DNA of 41,063 nucleotides, taken from the IMG/VR virus record IMGVR_UViG_3300042516_001797, positions 1 to 41,063 of that record; one strand, given 5' to 3'. Source of the stretch: a virus. The notes under the pieces were generated by a model. The model was not told the DNA's origin, made no database searches, and saw only the letters and a program-made list of their open reading frames with translations. Shown here in pieces: positions 27,468 to 38,637 of the stretch (positions within the stretch are counted from its first letter, which is position 1; each line of letters begins with the position of its first letter). A program made the translations under genes and the position numbers.

Positions 27468-30400
27468 TCATATGTTACAATTTTTTGAATTAGTCTTATC
27501 TGTTCCAGTTCCTACACTTTTATCTGATGAACCATATTTACCATTCCAATTTTGGTTTGTTTTTGGTCTTCTACAACCACTACGAAACTGACTAAATCCT
27601 TGTGTCCATGCAAGATAATTTGCCTCTGGACCTAAACCATATTCATAAATTTCAACTATATCTTTTGGATTTTGAAGAGTTGTATAATCTTTATTATATT
27701 TTGTTTTTAGAGAATTTCTATATGGTGCAAAAAATCTTTTAGTATCTGCACCTTTCACTTCCAAGTGATGTACTTCACTTGAATCTGTAGCAATCACTTT
27801 ACCTTTTGCATCTTTAATGCCAGTCAAATCAATACCCCAAGGTTGAGTTGCAAGAGCAGCAGTTTGATTGCCCCAGCTCCCACCCCATCCTAACCCTTTA
27901 CTACTTGCAAAAGAGTTCATTATTTTCATAAAGGTTGAACTTTTCAGAAGATTAGGATTTTCACCTGTTCCGGCTCCAGTTGCTGCTTTTGGAAACAATT
28001 TGCTTATTTTAAATCGATAATCATTTGCCAAACCTGCACTATGTTTTGATCCACAAGCTCTTGTTGGACCCATCGTGTATGTACCTCTCCAAGCAGTTGT
28101 CATTCCTCCTCCGGATATTATTTCTGCTCCAGAAAGTTCAGCTTGACCAGATCCTCTCATAAAATCTTTTAATTGATCTCCGACTGGATCCCATATTCCA
28201 GCTTCAGCTCCGGTATCAGGAAATGAACCACCTATTGTATAAATACCTTGTCCGGTAAATACAGATGTTGCAGCACCACCAATATCGTTACTTGTGCATG
28301 GCTGACATTTTTTATAGGCATTACCACCTCTTAATGTAAATGGTAAATTACCATCAGCAGCATCTTTTGATTGATTACCAGTTACTACTGGATCTGGTTG
28401 TGGTGGTGGATCTGGTTCTACTGCCAAAATGTCTTTTACTATATCATACAGAATAGAATTTAATTGTTCATTTGTTTTTCCTATTCTCTCCTTATACGAG
28501 GTCAATATTTCAGATTCGTAAAGTTTTGACTCTAAATTTTCACCTTCTCTAAAATCACTTTTTGGTAATTTTTTCATATTTGTAATAAATATTGCACCAT
28601 TTACCCAACTATCACCATTTATTTTTGCAATATCATATAGTGATTGTTTTTTAACAGATATTGTTGCATTTTGTGCCATAGATGGATCCGGTTTATTTGA
28701 ATTTATTTGTCCACCTATTGTTATTAAATTACCAGACGAATCCATATATGGTAAAACATCAACTCTAAAAATATTATCAGTCATATTATGGTAACTAACA
28801 GTTGATATTGTTGCCATTTTCCATTTTAATTTATTTAATATATGTGAAACTAATTTTTTACCAGCTTCTGTTAGTGAACCGTTTTTATTTATATGATAAT
28901 CTACTACAAAAATTGCACAATCGGCTTTATCTTTTAACAGTTCTTCTTCATTTAAGTGATTAAACCATAATTTACTTGGTTTTATTACAGAATTTTGTGA
29001 TAATTCTGCTAACATTTCATCCGGTTTCCATTGTTTATTTCCTGGATAATTTGCCAATTTTCCAGCTTTTATTAAATTTTCATGGTATTTGTTTACATTT
29101 TCAATATCAGGATGTGTATTGAATCCATTTATATCAAGACAATGTTTTGTAAAATATCCATCCCATCTCGACCAAGCACCCCAATTTGCATCAGGTTTAT
29201 TTTCAATGTTTGTATTCTTTGCAATTCCTATACCAACACCCTTTCCTCTATTGTGTATAATTTGTGATGAAGGAATTGTCATGTGAAGTTCATTTCCTTG
29301 TTCAAACAAATATCCAATTTTACTATTAAATAAACCTACATCTGGAGAATTTAGTATTATTGGTATATCAAATACCGATGTTATTTTTTTGTAAGCACTG
29401 CTTAAATTTTTCCACTCTCCAGAAACAGTTGGTTTTGGTTTAAAAAGTTGTTTAGATGTATCAGGAATTCCATCATTTTCTGGTGGTGGCCAATATGGTA
29501 TTAACGATGTAACCAATGGAGTGCCATCTGGAGCAGATAATAAAGATTCATTCTCTGGTAAACCATAGCCAGGAGAATCTGAAGATCTCCATGCCCAATA
29601 TCTTTTGTACCAAGGTTTTTTTGGATCCAACATTTCTTGTAATGTTGCTGGTTTAGTATTATTTTCTATCGGATATTGATAGAATCTGTGATTTAATTTT
29701 CCACTATAAACAGGTTCAACATTTTTATTTGGTGCCTTTGGATCAGCCTCCTTCTGCTGTCCATCTGATGTTTCTCTTTGTTCTGTTACATTTTCTGCTC
29801 CACCTTGTGGACCCTCATTGGCCTTTTTCTTTGCATCCAATTTAGTTAAATCGTCACAAATTGGTTGAGTCTTAACAGGTTCAGTAACAATAACTTCTGC
29901 CTTTGTTCCCTGTTCAACTGACACAAGTTTTTTTATTCCTTGTGATACATCTTCAATTTGTTGATAATGATTGTCTACTTGTGTATTCACATTACTTGCA
30001 GGTAATGAATCAATAATCTTTTTTTTCCAATCTGTTCTTGCAGCACCTTCTTTATTTCCTGTTCCAACACACCAATAATATACTTTATCTTTTCCTGCCT
30101 TTTCAATAGTTTTCAAATAGCTATTAAATTTCTTTTCATCAACACCAAAATCACCCAATGGTGGTCCAGAAATATGTATTTGATCCCATTTATCTGCTGT
30201 TTTTACTGTTAAAACTCCACTATGTCCACCGGCAACTCCTGCAGAATATATTACTAAAATATATTTTGATGGTTTTATTTTTTGTTCATTCAATATCTTT
30301 TCACATTCAGACCAACCACTTTTACTGGTTTGTGAAGTCATACAATTATAGATATTAAAATCTTGTAAGTCATTATATCCAGTTTTAGCAGTTCCGAATC

Positions 30401-31223
30401 CTGTCCACATATATCCTTCCTTTTTATCCGGATTTTGTGGATTATCGCCAGGTGATGTTCCTGGACTTGAATTTGGAGGTAAAGAAACACCACCAACAAC
30501 AAAAATAAGTGGTGCATTTTTATTTTTTGTGGATGACTTAAATGTTCCATATTTTCCTTTTTTTACAACTCTCGGTGCAATAGGTGTTGTATCATCGGTG
30601 CCCCCACCAGCACCTCCAGTAGATCCAGCACCTCCAGTAGATCCAGCACCTCCAGTAGCACCGGATCCACTAGTATCTCCTTTTTCAATACAAGGTTCAA
30701 CAACTTCTACTTTTTTATTTTCTTGTGGATTTGGATTATTTTTATCATATTTTTCACCCGTACTTCCATCAGCAGAACCATCATTCAAAAGTGTTTGGTT
30801 CCTTGCCTCTTCTTCTTTTCTTTGAATATAATCATTTGCACTATATGTAACACCATCTATAATAATACTATCATCTGATCCAGTTTCCGTTCCTTGTGTG
30901 TATACCGTATATGTAACGCCATTTACAGTTACATTTTTTGTTTCTGGAATTTCATTGTTATTACCAGTTCCGCCAGTAGCACCAGTTCCACCAGTAGTAC
31001 CAGTTCCACCAGTAGTACCAGTTCCACCAGTAGTACCGGTAACTCCAGAAGTACCACCTGTTGATGCTCTTGGTGATGTTCTGTCTGAATTATCATAGGC
31101 TGATGTATCGTATAATATGTTTGCAACTTCTTCATCTGTTGGTGTATATTCTACTAATACCAAACGAGAACCTGAATTAACGGTGTTTGCTGGGACTTCT
31201 TGTATAACATCATATACTAACAT
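27468..31223 (-). CDS. Tail hub-associated protein with M15 peptidase and hydrolase-like domains (1251 aa)
   Basis: The C-terminal domain has the M15/LAS zinc peptidase pattern: SKHSAGLAND (SxHxxGxAxD, zinc ligands H1061 and D1068) and E1150-V-H-H1153 (ExxH). This family includes VanY/VanX-type carboxypeptidases and phage L-Ala-D-Glu endopeptidases, so peptidoglycan cleavage during DNA entry is inferred. N-terminal residues ~50-90 and ~185-205 are collagen-like GTTGGT/GSTGGA linkers. Residues ~235-425 look alpha/beta-hydrolase-like: IFVVGGV strand, nucleophile-elbow-like VIYSAGVAGG with S327, IHISGPP, and a late D-N-H419. The first Gly of GxSxG is Ile, so this call is weaker. A middle region (~590-940) is unrecognised, and a Pro-rich linker precedes the peptidase. 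GAGATAACT precedes the ATG. Confidence 0.85.
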   Translation of the reverse strand: MLVYDVIQEVPANTVNSGSRLVLVEYTPTDEEVANILYDTSAYDNSDRTSPRASTGGTSGVTGTTGGTGTTGGTGTTGGTGATGGTGNNNEIPETKNVTVNGVTYTVYTQGTETGSDDSIIIDGVTYSANDYIQRKEEEARNQTLLNDGSADGSTGEKYDKNNPNPQENKKVEVVEPCIEKGDTSGSGATGGAGSTGGAGSTGGAGGGTDDTTPIAPRVVKKGKYGTFKSSTKNKNAPLIFVVGGVSLPPNSSPGTSPGDNPQNPDKKEGYMWTGFGTAKTGYNDLQDFNIYNCMTSQTSKSGWSECEKILNEQKIKPSKYILVIYSAGVAGGHSGVLTVKTADKWDQIHISGPPLGDFGVDEKKFNSYLKTIEKAGKDKVYYWCVGTGNKEGAARTDWKKKIIDSLPASNVNTQVDNHYQQIEDVSQGIKKLVSVEQGTKAEVIVTEPVKTQPICDDLTKLDAKKKANEGPQGGAENVTEQRETSDGQQKEADPKAPNKNVEPVYSGKLNHRFYQYPIENNTKPATLQEMLDPKKPWYKRYWAWRSSDSPGYGLPENESLLSAPDGTPLVTSLIPYWPPPENDGIPDTSKQLFKPKPTVSGEWKNLSSAYKKITSVFDIPIILNSPDVGLFNSKIGYLFEQGNELHMTIPSSQIIHNRGKGVGIGIAKNTNIENKPDANWGAWSRWDGYFTKHCLDINGFNTHPDIENVNKYHENLIKAGKLANYPGNKQWKPDEMLAELSQNSVIKPSKLWFNHLNEEELLKDKADCAIFVVDYHINKNGSLTEAGKKLVSHILNKLKWKMATISTVSYHNMTDNIFRVDVLPYMDSSGNLITIGGQINSNKPDPSMAQNATISVKKQSLYDIAKINGDSWVNGAIFITNMKKLPKSDFREGENLESKLYESEILTSYKERIGKTNEQLNSILYDIVKDILAVEPDPPPQPDPVVTGNQSKDAADGNLPFTLRGGNAYKKCQPCTSNDIGGAATSVFTGQGIYTIGGSFPDTGAEAGIWDPVGDQLKDFMRGSGQAELSGAEIISGGGMTTAWRGTYTMGPTRACGSKHSAGLANDYRFKISKLFPKAATGAGTGENPNLLKSSTFMKIMNSFASSKGLGWGGSWGNQTAALATQPWGIDLTGIKDAKGKVIATDSSEVHHLEVKGADTKRFFAPYRNSLKTKYNKDYTTLQNPKDIVEIYEYGLGPEANYLAWTQGFSQFRSGCRRPKTNQNWNGKYGSSDKSVGTGTDKTNSKNCNI
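30610..30660 (-). repeat. 18-bp tandem repeat encoding GSTGGA
   Basis: Two full identical units of gcacctccagtagatcca (30610-30645) plus a diverged partial copy encode GSTGGA-type Gly-rich sequence in the tail peptidase gene. The tract links the N-terminal region to the hydrolase-like domain. Confidence 0.75.
30967..31038 (-). repeat. 18-bp tandem repeat encoding GTTGGT, 4 units
   Basis: One unit gttccgccagtagcacca is followed by three close copies gttccaccagtagtacc(a/g). The first unit is identical to the repeat at 33751-33876 in the hub gene, so two genes share the same repeat seed. Confidence 0.85.
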
Positions 31224-31241
31224 AGTTATCTCTTATACTCA

Positions 31242-33062
31242 TTAAATAAAAACATTTTTAGCTCTTGTTTTTTCTTTTATTAAATTAACATCCAATTTTG
31301 TATCGGAGAATTGTTCGCTTAACAATATATCGCCTTTAACTATTAAACTTCCTCCGCCAAATAAATCTTGACTATCACCTATTTTATTTCTTCTACAATC
31401 AAGATTACCCCATATTTCTGGACCATTTTTAAAAGATTCTATAAAATTATCTGTACATATCATATCACCCAAAATTGATGTTGGTGATCCTGTAAAACCG
31501 TCTTCGTCTAAAAGGTTTTTATTACAAATAAAATTACCAGTAACAGATTTTGGAGATCCTTCCAAAGAAGTTAATTTATTATTAGAACAATTAAATGTTC
31601 CATTACAACTTTCTGGAGAATTTGTAAGTGATGTTATAGTATTGTTACTAATGTCTATTGATCCACCAACTGATTTTGGAAAATTTTCCAATGTAGTTAA
31701 TTTATTATCCGAAACACTAAAATTGCCAGTTATTATACTTGGCATATTTTTTAAACTTGTAAGTCCATTTTTATTTATTATCACATTTCCATTTACCTTT
31801 CTAAATTTTATAGGAAATTCTGTTACAGCAAATGAGTTAAAAAATCCATCTTGAATTATTAAATCACCATTGTAATCCCATTCATTAGTAGATTCTATTT
31901 TTAAGCACAATGCCAAATCAAGACCAATAATATTTATCGGAAGGCTTTCAACATCAGTCGGTGGTTGATCAACATTTAGGTGTAAAACATGAGTATCTGC
32001 TGTTGTATCAAGTTCATTTTCTTCACCATTGTAAAAATCGTCTTCTATTTCAGAATCTAAATCTGGTGCAGTATTTATTATATCACTAACAGCATCGCTA
32101 CTTACACCTGCTTGTTTAGAATATTCTTCCAAATATTCAGGATTATCACTTGAAATAGCTCTGAGTTGAACTGAATGATTAACTAAGTCAGACTTTAATG
32201 CCTTTTCTTGTTTTTCCAATTCAATAAATTTTTTTATTTTTTTTATGTCTTCTGACATTTTTTTTACAGAATCCTCACTATTACCGTAACCCAGTGCAAT
32301 AGCAGAAATTTTTTGAACACGATAATCTATTCTATCAAAATCATTTAAAAATTTTGTTGAATTTTTTTCTTCATCGTTTGCAGGATTTTTTTGTATACTA
32401 TCTGGTTCAAAAAAAACTTCAAAGGATGTTTTTAAGGTTAATGCAAAATTTTCACCTTCTTTTTGGTCTGATTCTTGTTTTGAATATAATTTTGTTGAAC
32501 AAAAAACTACACCATCTAATAATTTTACATCTATACCATTGTCAGCTGCTAATTTTTCTTTGAAAACATCATCTAGTATCTTGTATATTTCCATATTCTT
32601 AATATCAGAAACAGTTTTTATTTCTATCGAAGACTTAAATAAATTACCTAAATCTGGCATAGATAATCCAAATGTTTCGGATAACATTTTTTTAACAATA
32701 TCTGATTGAGCTACTTTAAATAAATTTCCAATTTCTAATTGTTTCAATAGATATTTTTTAATTGCATTTTTATCACCACTTAATATACCACTACTTGCAA
32801 TTTCACCTGTGATATTTATGATGGATTTAAAATCAACTGGATTTATTCCGAAAGATTTAGATAATACTTGTAAATTTGATGTTGATAAATTTTTCAAGTT
32901 TGAAACATCACCAATATTTTTTAAAAGACTTCCTTTTAAATTCTCTATATTACCAACGGAAAGACTATCAAGTGCAGATGGTTTTGCAACATCATTCTTT
33001 AATTGATCTGTTGTTTTACCGCTGTATTTTGACAATAAATTTTTTGAAGCATCATCACTCAT
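31242..33062 (-). CDS. Baseplate-region protein with C-terminal leucine-rich repeats (606 aa)
   Basis: The N-terminal ~330 residues are helical and charged, with internal LSxxNLxxL-like segments (ENLKGSLLKNIGDVSNLKNL) and a Lys/Glu coiled-coil-like stretch. After an acidic linker (~330-375) and a beta segment (DYNGDLIIQDGFFNSF), about residues 410-590 form ~20-residue repeats of the pattern G-x-F-x-C/V-x-x-N-x-L-T-S-L-x-G/N-x-P-x-x-V, for example GTFNCSNNKLTSLEGSPKSV. This LRR type occurs in large phages and in bacterial surface proteins. The same module ends the upstream hub protein. A peripheral or binding role is inferred. The gene has a GGAG site and 18-bp gaps on both sides. Confidence 0.75.
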   Translation of the reverse strand: MSDDASKNLLSKYSGKTTDQLKNDVAKPSALDSLSVGNIENLKGSLLKNIGDVSNLKNLSTSNLQVLSKSFGINPVDFKSIINITGEIASSGILSGDKNAIKKYLLKQLEIGNLFKVAQSDIVKKMLSETFGLSMPDLGNLFKSSIEIKTVSDIKNMEIYKILDDVFKEKLAADNGIDVKLLDGVVFCSTKLYSKQESDQKEGENFALTLKTSFEVFFEPDSIQKNPANDEEKNSTKFLNDFDRIDYRVQKISAIALGYGNSEDSVKKMSEDIKKIKKFIELEKQEKALKSDLVNHSVQLRAISSDNPEYLEEYSKQAGVSSDAVSDIINTAPDLDSEIEDDFYNGEENELDTTADTHVLHLNVDQPPTDVESLPINIIGLDLALCLKIESTNEWDYNGDLIIQDGFFNSFAVTEFPIKFRKVNGNVIINKNGLTSLKNMPSIITGNFSVSDNKLTTLENFPKSVGGSIDISNNTITSLTNSPESCNGTFNCSNNKLTSLEGSPKSVTGNFICNKNLLDEDGFTGSPTSILGDMICTDNFIESFKNGPEIWGNLDCRRNKIGDSQDLFGGGSLIVKGDILLSEQFSDTKLDVNLIKEKTRAKNVFI

Positions 33063-33080
33063 TTAAAATCTCCATAAAAA

Positions 33081-35363
<2,283 letters not shown>

Positions 35364-35372
35364 TGTTATTAT

Positions 35373-35376
35373 CCTC
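35373..35376 (-). promoter_or_regulatory. Shine-Dalgarno for the TTG start of the hub gene
   Basis: GAGG (within AAGAGGAT) lies nine bases upstream of the TTG at 35363, inside the coding region of the preceding 139-aa gene. It supports a TTG start and an out-of-frame overlap of 77 bp. Confidence 0.6.
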
Positions 35377-35706
35377 TTGTTCTTCTTGAATTTCCTGAAT
35401 ACCTTTTAATAAGGCTTCTTTTTCTTCATCAGTCAAGAACGAAGAGGTTTCTTCACCCTTATTACTCATAGCACGCTGTATAACCGCTGCCAATTTAACT
35501 AAATGCTCATCATTCTTAACTGACACTTCTATAAAATCTTTGATTGCTGGAACTAATATAGCAGCATCACTTATGTTATTCAACATAGGTTTCAAATCTG
35601 CTATTAAAAGGTTTATTTGACGGTCTTTTTTCTTCTGATTATCGTAAATATCTTTCAATAAATCAGAGAATTTTTTACTACCGAATATTTCATCATCAAA
35701 GTTCAT

Positions 35707-35735
35707 GTCTATAAATATGTTTATTGTTAAAATAC
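35707..35735 (-). promoter_or_regulatory. CATATTTATAG motif directly before the 139-aa gene
   Basis: CATATTTATAG (minus strand 35719-35709) ends two bases before the ATG at 35706, in the gap between the sigma gene and the baseplate cluster. If it were a -10 element, transcription would begin inside the gene. It may instead be an operator or processing site, or a plus-strand TATAAATA. Confidence 0.35.
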
Positions 35736-35767
35736 AGATATTATTAGTTTAATTTTCAATAATATCT
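35736..35767 (-). terminator. AT-rich stem-loop after the sigma gene (weak terminator candidate)
   Basis: Arms agatattatt (35736-35745) and aataatatct (35758-35767) form a perfect 10-bp inverted repeat spanning the end of the sigma factor gene. The stem is almost entirely A-T and the trailing tract (TGTATTTTAAC) is only partly U-rich, so termination would be weak. Confidence 0.35.
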
Positions 35768-36483
35768 TCTAATTGATACCAAGTTAAATTTTCTATATTA
35801 TGACCATTTCTATAATGTTTGTATAGTTTTGAGTATATGAATTTAATCTTAGTTATTACATTAGTTATGTATTGTGAACTTATACCAGTTCTTTCTCTAA
35901 TCAATATGTATATTGCCTTTTTATTGTAATTTTCTATGTTTTCTCTTGTCTTAAATAGATACAATATGGTATCTGCCACTTGTATATCTCTTTTCTTTGA
36001 AAATAATAATGGTAGATATTTTTCAACAACAACTACGAATAAGTCTATAAAATCCCTTCTCTCCTCAATCAAATCCATTCTAACTTTTTCATTTACAATA
36101 TTTCTTTCCATATCTATTGCGTCAATATCTTGACTACGCTTGAAATGATAGTAGTTTTTATTATTTTCAGCAATCAGATAATTTTTAGCAACGATTGAAA
36201 AATAAGAGAATGCTTTACCATTTTCTTCTTTGTATTTATGAATTTTTTCGTGGAGAAAAGCAACAACTTCATGTTTAACATCTTCGTGTGAAACATCAAA
36301 ATTGTAAAACTTAAATCTATGAATCATTATTTCTGCAAGTTTGTAGAATGCAGGATGAATTTTTTTAGTGTATATGATATTTCTTTGTATATCGTCATCA
36401 CTTGTATTGTATTGAACAATAGCATCTTCTGTTTCTTGTGTAAAGTAAACATTAGGTTTTTTAGGACTTCGTTTCTGTTTCAT
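35749..36483 (-). CDS. Late sigma factor, T4 gp55-like
   Basis: This 244-aa protein resembles gp55-type sigma factors of T4-like phages and cyanophages. Diagnostic segments are NVYFTQETEDAIVQYNTSDD, IYTKKIHPAFYKLAEIMIHRFKF, VKHEVVAFLHEKIHKYKEENGKAFSYFSIVAKNYLIAENNKNY, and a C-terminal helical part that includes ISSQYITNVITKIKFIYSKLYKHY. These correspond to the sigma-70 region 2 core-binding and -10-recognition area; region 4 is reduced, as in gp55. It should bind host RNA polymerase core and direct transcription of virion genes, in T4 with gp33 and the gp45 clamp (not seen here). It overlaps the one-TM gene by 4 bp (ATGA) with AAGGA upstream. Confidence 0.9.
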   Translation of the reverse strand: MKQKRSPKKPNVYFTQETEDAIVQYNTSDDDIQRNIIYTKKIHPAFYKLAEIMIHRFKFYNFDVSHEDVKHEVVAFLHEKIHKYKEENGKAFSYFSIVAKNYLIAENNKNYYHFKRSQDIDAIDMERNIVNEKVRMDLIEERRDFIDLFVVVVEKYLPLLFSKKRDIQVADTILYLFKTRENIENYNKKAIYILIRERTGISSQYITNVITKIKFIYSKLYKHYRNGHNIENLTWYQLEDIIEN

Positions 36484-36848
36484 AAATAATAGTCCTTTTC
36501 AAATGTTGCATCAAATTTTGGTCTTTCGAGAATACTCTTCTTTTCATCGTCTATTGGATTTTCACCAAAGTAAACTGCAATATCATTCATAATATCTTTC
36601 ATTTCTTTGAAGAAATATCCTGTTTCATCGTCTGACTCAAATGAACCAATCCTATCTAATTGTCTTAAATATGATTGTTGTGACCGTACTCTATTTCTTA
36701 ATTCGGTTAAAAACTTTTCATTTTCTAATAGTGTATCAACACTTTCTTGTGCCATTTGGTCCAACTGTTCAAACTTTCTTGTTAAATTAACATTAACAAA
36801 AATAGATATACCCAAACATATTGATAATAAAATTATTGTTAATACCAT
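36480..36848 (-). CDS. Small single-pass membrane protein (122 aa)
   Basis: An N-terminal hydrophobic segment (residues ~2-21, VLTIILLSICLGISIFVNVN) is followed by a helical coiled-coil-like region (LTRKFEQLDQMAQESVDTLLENEKFL) and an acidic segment, FESDDETGYFFKEMKDI. The topology is probably one TM helix with a cytoplasmic C-terminus. No enzymatic motif is visible. It lies between the ClpP-like and sigma genes, with a 1-bp gap before and a 4-bp overlap after, and an AGAGG site covering the ClpP stop region. It may act at the membrane during late infection; the function is unknown. Confidence 0.75.
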   Translation of the reverse strand: MVLTIILLSICLGISIFVNVNLTRKFEQLDQMAQESVDTLLENEKFLTELRNRVRSQQSYLRQLDRIGSFESDDETGYFFKEMKDIMNDIAVYFGENPIDDEKKSILERPKFDATFEKDYYL

Positions 36849-36849
36849 A

Positions 36850-37509
36850 TCAACCTCTCTTGTGTTTTGGAGGAATTATTGCATCTATAACTCCAAGATT
36901 CAATGCATCGGTTGGTGTGATATAATAGTCTTTTATTGTAACATTTTTCCAAAACTCTATGTCTTTGTTTGAATTTGATTTCAATATTTCTAAAAGTATT
37001 TCTTCCAATTTTTCCATGTGTTGAACATTCGCCTTCATGTCCGATGATTTACCGTAAATATCTGAACTAATTTCATGGAACATTATTGTTGAGAATTGAG
37101 AAGCTGCACGAATACCAGTTCCTGCACAAAGAATTAGAGCAGCAGCAGACATTGCTCTGCCTCTACAAATAGTATTTACCTTAACATCAAGACTTTGAAT
37201 ATAGTCAATAATACCAAGTGCTTCATATACAGAACCACCATCTGAATTTATGATAAGGTTAATTGGATCATTTTTATGATCATCCTTTCTCATGTGTAGT
37301 ATTGCACGAATACGAGTAATAATATCATACAAGGAACCATCCATTATCTCACCGAATAACAAAACGGAAGATGCTTGAACATCAATTCCATAATCCATCT
37401 GTGTAGTTGCTTCTTTCCATCTAACAGGAATATCACTTTCACTTTCTTTTGATTTATTGTTTACTACCTTTTCTTCGGTAACATCATCACCATCGTAAAA
37501 TTCGTTCAT
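36850..37509 (-). CDS. ClpP-like serine protease (S14)
   Basis: This 219-aa protein has the ClpP fold pattern: INLIINSDGGSVYEALGIIDYIQ (oxyanion Gly segment), TICRGRAMSAAALILCAG with the catalytic Ser at S121, and STIMFHEISS with the catalytic His at H145. The C-terminal DYYITPTDALNLGVIDAII aligns with the ClpP end region. At the position of the catalytic Asp the sequence reads FWKNVTIKD, so the usual Asp is apparently replaced. The first ~35 residues are an acidic extension unlike the ClpP propeptide. It might act in capsid or tail protein processing or with host Clp ATPases. No prohead scaffold gene is nearby, so either is inference. An AAGGAG site precedes the ATG. Confidence 0.9.
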   Translation of the reverse strand: MNEFYDGDDVTEEKVVNNKSKESESDIPVRWKEATTQMDYGIDVQASSVLLFGEIMDGSLYDIITRIRAILHMRKDDHKNDPINLIINSDGGSVYEALGIIDYIQSLDVKVNTICRGRAMSAAALILCAGTGIRAASQFSTIMFHEISSDIYGKSSDMKANVQHMEKLEEILLEILKSNSNKDIEFWKNVTIKDYYITPTDALNLGVIDAIIPPKHKRG

Positions 37510-37544
37510 ATCGGAACTCCTTGTTAAAATATAATAATGGCATA

Positions 37545-38633
37545 TTACAAAGATATACCTCGTCTATATCCCAAATCGGGTTTAGGTTGTTCTTCGTAAA
37601 ATGCCCTTTGAATTTCTTCTTCATCAAATATAACATTTTCTTCCGTAACTGCCAAAGGTTTTTTTTCTTTTTTATTTTTTTGTTTTTTATTTATCGTAAC
37701 TGCATCAGTTATTTGTGTTTCTACCGTTGATTTTATTTCTTGGGGTGGTATCGAAACTTCTATAACATCTTCCGTAATTTCTTCTTTTTTAGATGGTGGT
37801 GGAGAATTATCATCTTCTGGTGGAATTTGTTTTTCTAATTCCTTGTGTCTCAAATGATTTGCTGCAATAACCAAACTAACTGCAAGTGGATCAAATACTG
37901 AAACTAATACTAATATGAACCAGTTTACAATGATGTCCATAGGAGCACCTGTCAATCTACTCAAATAAAGTAATGGTCCTATTTCAGATGTAAATGTTGA
38001 ATTTTCAAGAACTAATTTTTCTTGTTCTAATTTAGCAACACTATCAGATAAACCAATAGATTTTTGATTTAGTTCCGATATTTCTTTGTTTAATGTTTGA
38101 GTTGAATTGTCAACAGATTGGATATTTTTTTGTAGACCCTTTGTACCCTTCTTCTGTGTTAATTGATTATTCAGAGAATTTTCTTGTGATAATCTTAATT
38201 GATCATAAGATGATATTCTCTCTCCCTTTTGTTTTACAAGAGTATCTATTTGTGATTTTTGTTCAAGGAAGATTTCTTTCTTTTTATCAATCAACACAAT
38301 CTTATTTTGTGTTTCGTATATTTCTTTTGCGGTTTCTTGATAAGAATTGGTAAGATACCCATAAACACCAACCGATGTTAATATCATAAGAATAACAGCG
38401 GAAGACATTAGATATACTTTAAAAGCGGTTTTGAGAGTTTTATAGTGGTCATGTAGGAATGTGATAACCACTAATTTTGAAAATTCTAACATTCCGGCCA
38501 TCCCCACGATTGACCAAGAACCACCAGAAAATAATTTAGATATACCGTAAACAGAGTAGTAACCTGAAAATACTGCTAATCCGATAGCACAAAACCAGAT
38601 TAGATTTTTCAGAGAGAATAATTTGTATGACAT
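37545..38633 (-). CDS. Four-TM membrane protein with long coiled coil (362 aa)
   Basis: Three hydrophobic segments lie at about 10-30, 38-60 and 69-92. A long heptad-rich stretch (~98-215, including QNKIVLIDKKKEIFLEQKSQ and EISELNQKSIGLSDSVAKL) follows. A fourth segment (~233-258, IVNWFILVLVSVFDPLAVSLVI) precedes a charged Pro/Lys/Glu-rich tail ending in Arg-Gly. VFDPLAV-type TM segments recur in phage membrane proteins of similar layout, by recall. With four TMs the coiled coil lies between TM3 and TM4 on the same side as the N-terminus or periplasm, depending on topology. It could be a membrane-remodelling, superinfection-exclusion or lysis-related factor; none is shown. It has a GGGA site inside a stem-loop. 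Confidence 0.8.
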   Translation of the reverse strand: MSYKLFSLKNLIWFCAIGLAVFSGYYSVYGISKLFSGGSWSIVGMAGMLEFSKLVVITFLHDHYKTLKTAFKVYLMSSAVILMILTSVGVYGYLTNSYQETAKEIYETQNKIVLIDKKKEIFLEQKSQIDTLVKQKGERISSYDQLRLSQENSLNNQLTQKKGTKGLQKNIQSVDNSTQTLNKEISELNQKSIGLSDSVAKLEQEKLVLENSTFTSEIGPLLYLSRLTGAPMDIIVNWFILVLVSVFDPLAVSLVIAANHLRHKELEKQIPPEDDNSPPPSKKEEITEDVIEVSIPPQEIKSTVETQITDAVTINKKQKNKKEKKPLAVTEENVIFDEEEIQRAFYEEQPKPDLGYRRGISL

Positions 38634-38637
38634 TTAT

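Noticed and set aside
37521-37730. Plus-strand 69-aa hydrophobic frame
   Set aside because: It is antisense to the Lys/Glu-rich tail of the four-TM protein. The Phe-rich composition is the complement of Lys codons, and no ribosome site is present.
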